Source: Parvularcula sp039818345 (GTDB lineage: Bacteria; Pseudomonadota; Alphaproteobacteria; Caulobacterales; Parvularculaceae). Taken from it: a stretch of 64,000 nt of DNA. How positions within the stretch are numbered: position 1 is the first letter of the stretch; every line of letters starts with the position of its first letter. The notes under the pieces were generated by a model. It was given only the letters and a program-made list of their open reading frames with translations, searched no databases and was not told the DNA's origin. The stretch covers positions 1 to 64,000 of the forward strand of contig JBCBUC010000020.1 of the NCBI GenBank assembly GCA_039818345.1, given 5' to 3'. Of this stretch, positions 63,404-64,000 are shown piece by piece. The position numbers were made by a program, and so were the translations under genes.

Positions 63404-63583
63404 CTAACTGTGCAAGGTTTCAGTTTGAAGGGTCAGCATCTCATCTTTAATGGCCAGTTTCTGTCGTTTAATTTCGCTGATCTTCTGCTCATCAAAGGCT
63501 GCGTAACTTCGTTCTTCTTGGAGGGCAGCTTCAAGAGCCTGGTGGCGCTCAACGAGGGTGTCTAAACGAGCTTGAATGGTCAT
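63404..63583 (-). CDS. YdcH family (DUF465) small protein
   Basis: A 59-residue protein from an ATG with AAAGGAG six bases upstream. It is entirely helical and charged: MTIQARLDTLVERHQALEAA, then EERSYAAFDEQKISEIKRQKLAIKDEML. This matches the DUF465/YdcH pattern of a short helical hairpin (HxxLE and the xIxxLKxxKLxLKDE-type second helix). Function is unknown. An intrinsic terminator follows, so it is a single-gene transcript divergent from ubiX. Confidence 0.8.
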   Translation of the reverse strand: MTIQARLDTLVERHQALEAALQEERSYAAFDEQKISEIKRQKLAIKDEMLTLQTETLHS

Positions 63584-63798
63584 TGACGTCTCCTTTCAGC
63601 GCCCCGCAGATCGAGGCGGGGGAGGAAACCGAAGCACTCCGCGGTGCCTCGTGTCACGGACATTTCCCATCAATTTATGGGTATGTGAACTTGGTAAACG
63701 GGTGGATTGACGTTTTTTTGAGAAAAATCAGACCCGTCCTATCTTTATGGTGAGAACTCATCACACCGTATTGTTACAAAAAAGAGAAAGTGTTGCGC

Positions 63799-64000
63799 AT
63801 GACAGCCTCAAGATTGGTCGTTGGTGTGAGTGGGGCGTCGGGAATGGTCTACGCGGATCGTCTTCTGACGAAGGCCAAGGAAGCGGGCGCTGAAACCCAT
63901 GTGGTGATCTCGCGCGCCGCGAAAATGACCCTTGCTTATGAGATGGGTGAAGACTTCACCTTCGCCGACGCTGAACACGTCTATGGCATCCAAGATGTCG
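63799..64000 (+). CDS. ubiX: UbiX flavin prenyltransferase, 5' end (partial)
   Basis: The first 67 codons of a UbiX protein run off the right edge. The N terminus RLVVGVSGASGMVYADRLL is the flavoprotein motif that binds FMN and dimethylallyl phosphate, followed by ETHVVISRAAKMTLAYEM. UbiX makes the prenylated FMN needed by UbiD, encoded at 9659-11170. It stands alone here, downstream of a 215-base gap. Confidence 0.9.
   Translation, partial: MTASRLVVGVSGASGMVYADRLLTKAKEAGAETHVVISRAAKMTLAYEMGEDFTFADAEHVYGIQDV

Noticed and set aside
1..64000. Prophage, integron or transposase genes
   Set aside because: No integrase, transposase, phage structural gene or attachment-site repeat is seen, and tRNA-His has no integrase beside it.

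Overview
The window is chromosomal DNA from an alphaproteobacterium. Evidence: split F0 ATP synthase genes with separate b' and b subunits, a coxC-DUF983-SURF1 cluster, UbiD and UbiX, class Ia NrdB, and a tRNA-His without G-1 that has a G1:U72 pair and A73, a known alphaproteobacterial variant. Exported lipoproteins, a subtilase, sulfatases and a TonB receptor suggest a heterotrophic, probably aquatic organism of the Parvularculaceae/Hyphomonadaceae kind; the family placement is a guess.

Layout. 0-5 kb: end of the F0 ATP synthase operon (c, b', b) converging on coxC, DUF983, SURF1 and a BCCT transporter. 5-17.5 kb: a membrane Sel1/peptidoglycan-binding protein with a lipoprotein partner, a SulP transporter, ubiD, a lipoprotein subtilase, a small GIY-YIG nuclease enclosed by palindromic repeats, nrdB with a coupled gene of unknown function, and a frameshifted msrA. 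17.6-27.5 kb: an accessory block with an XRE regulator, a DUF1214/DUF1254 pair, two sulfatases, DUF1330, two GST-like genes, a DUF2855 oxidoreductase and a TetR; several of its promoters share an operator-like sequence. 27.6-33.5 kb: gltBD.

33.8-43.5 kb: a TetR-controlled lipid block on the minus strand (acyl-CoA dehydrogenase, enoyl-CoA hydratase, a collapsed thiolase, SDR, 2-methylacyl-CoA racemase, P450). This looks like oxidation of a branched, isoprenoid or sterol-like side chain. A GMC oxidoreductase and a Sel1 lipoprotein flank it. 43.5-54.1 kb: a TetR/Rieske oxygenase pair with twin operators, then a TonB receptor, DUF917, hydantoinase-like HyuA, a MalT-type LuxR regulator and an exported protein that appears to be a divergent DUF917 homologue. 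This last group is the best candidate for an undescribed uptake and catabolism system. 54.7-61.4 kb: divergent ornithine cyclodeaminase-family and proline-racemase-family genes (probably hydroxyproline use), a large BNR-repeat exported protein and an M24 prolidase-like peptidase. 61.5-64 kb: tRNA-His, an M48 lipoprotein protease, an SDR lacking its catalytic Tyr and Lys, a 59-residue YdcH-like protein and the start of ubiX.

Starts were moved from the longest open frame to internal ATG/GTG codons where a Shine-Dalgarno sequence, a signal peptide or an overlap with the upstream stop supported it.
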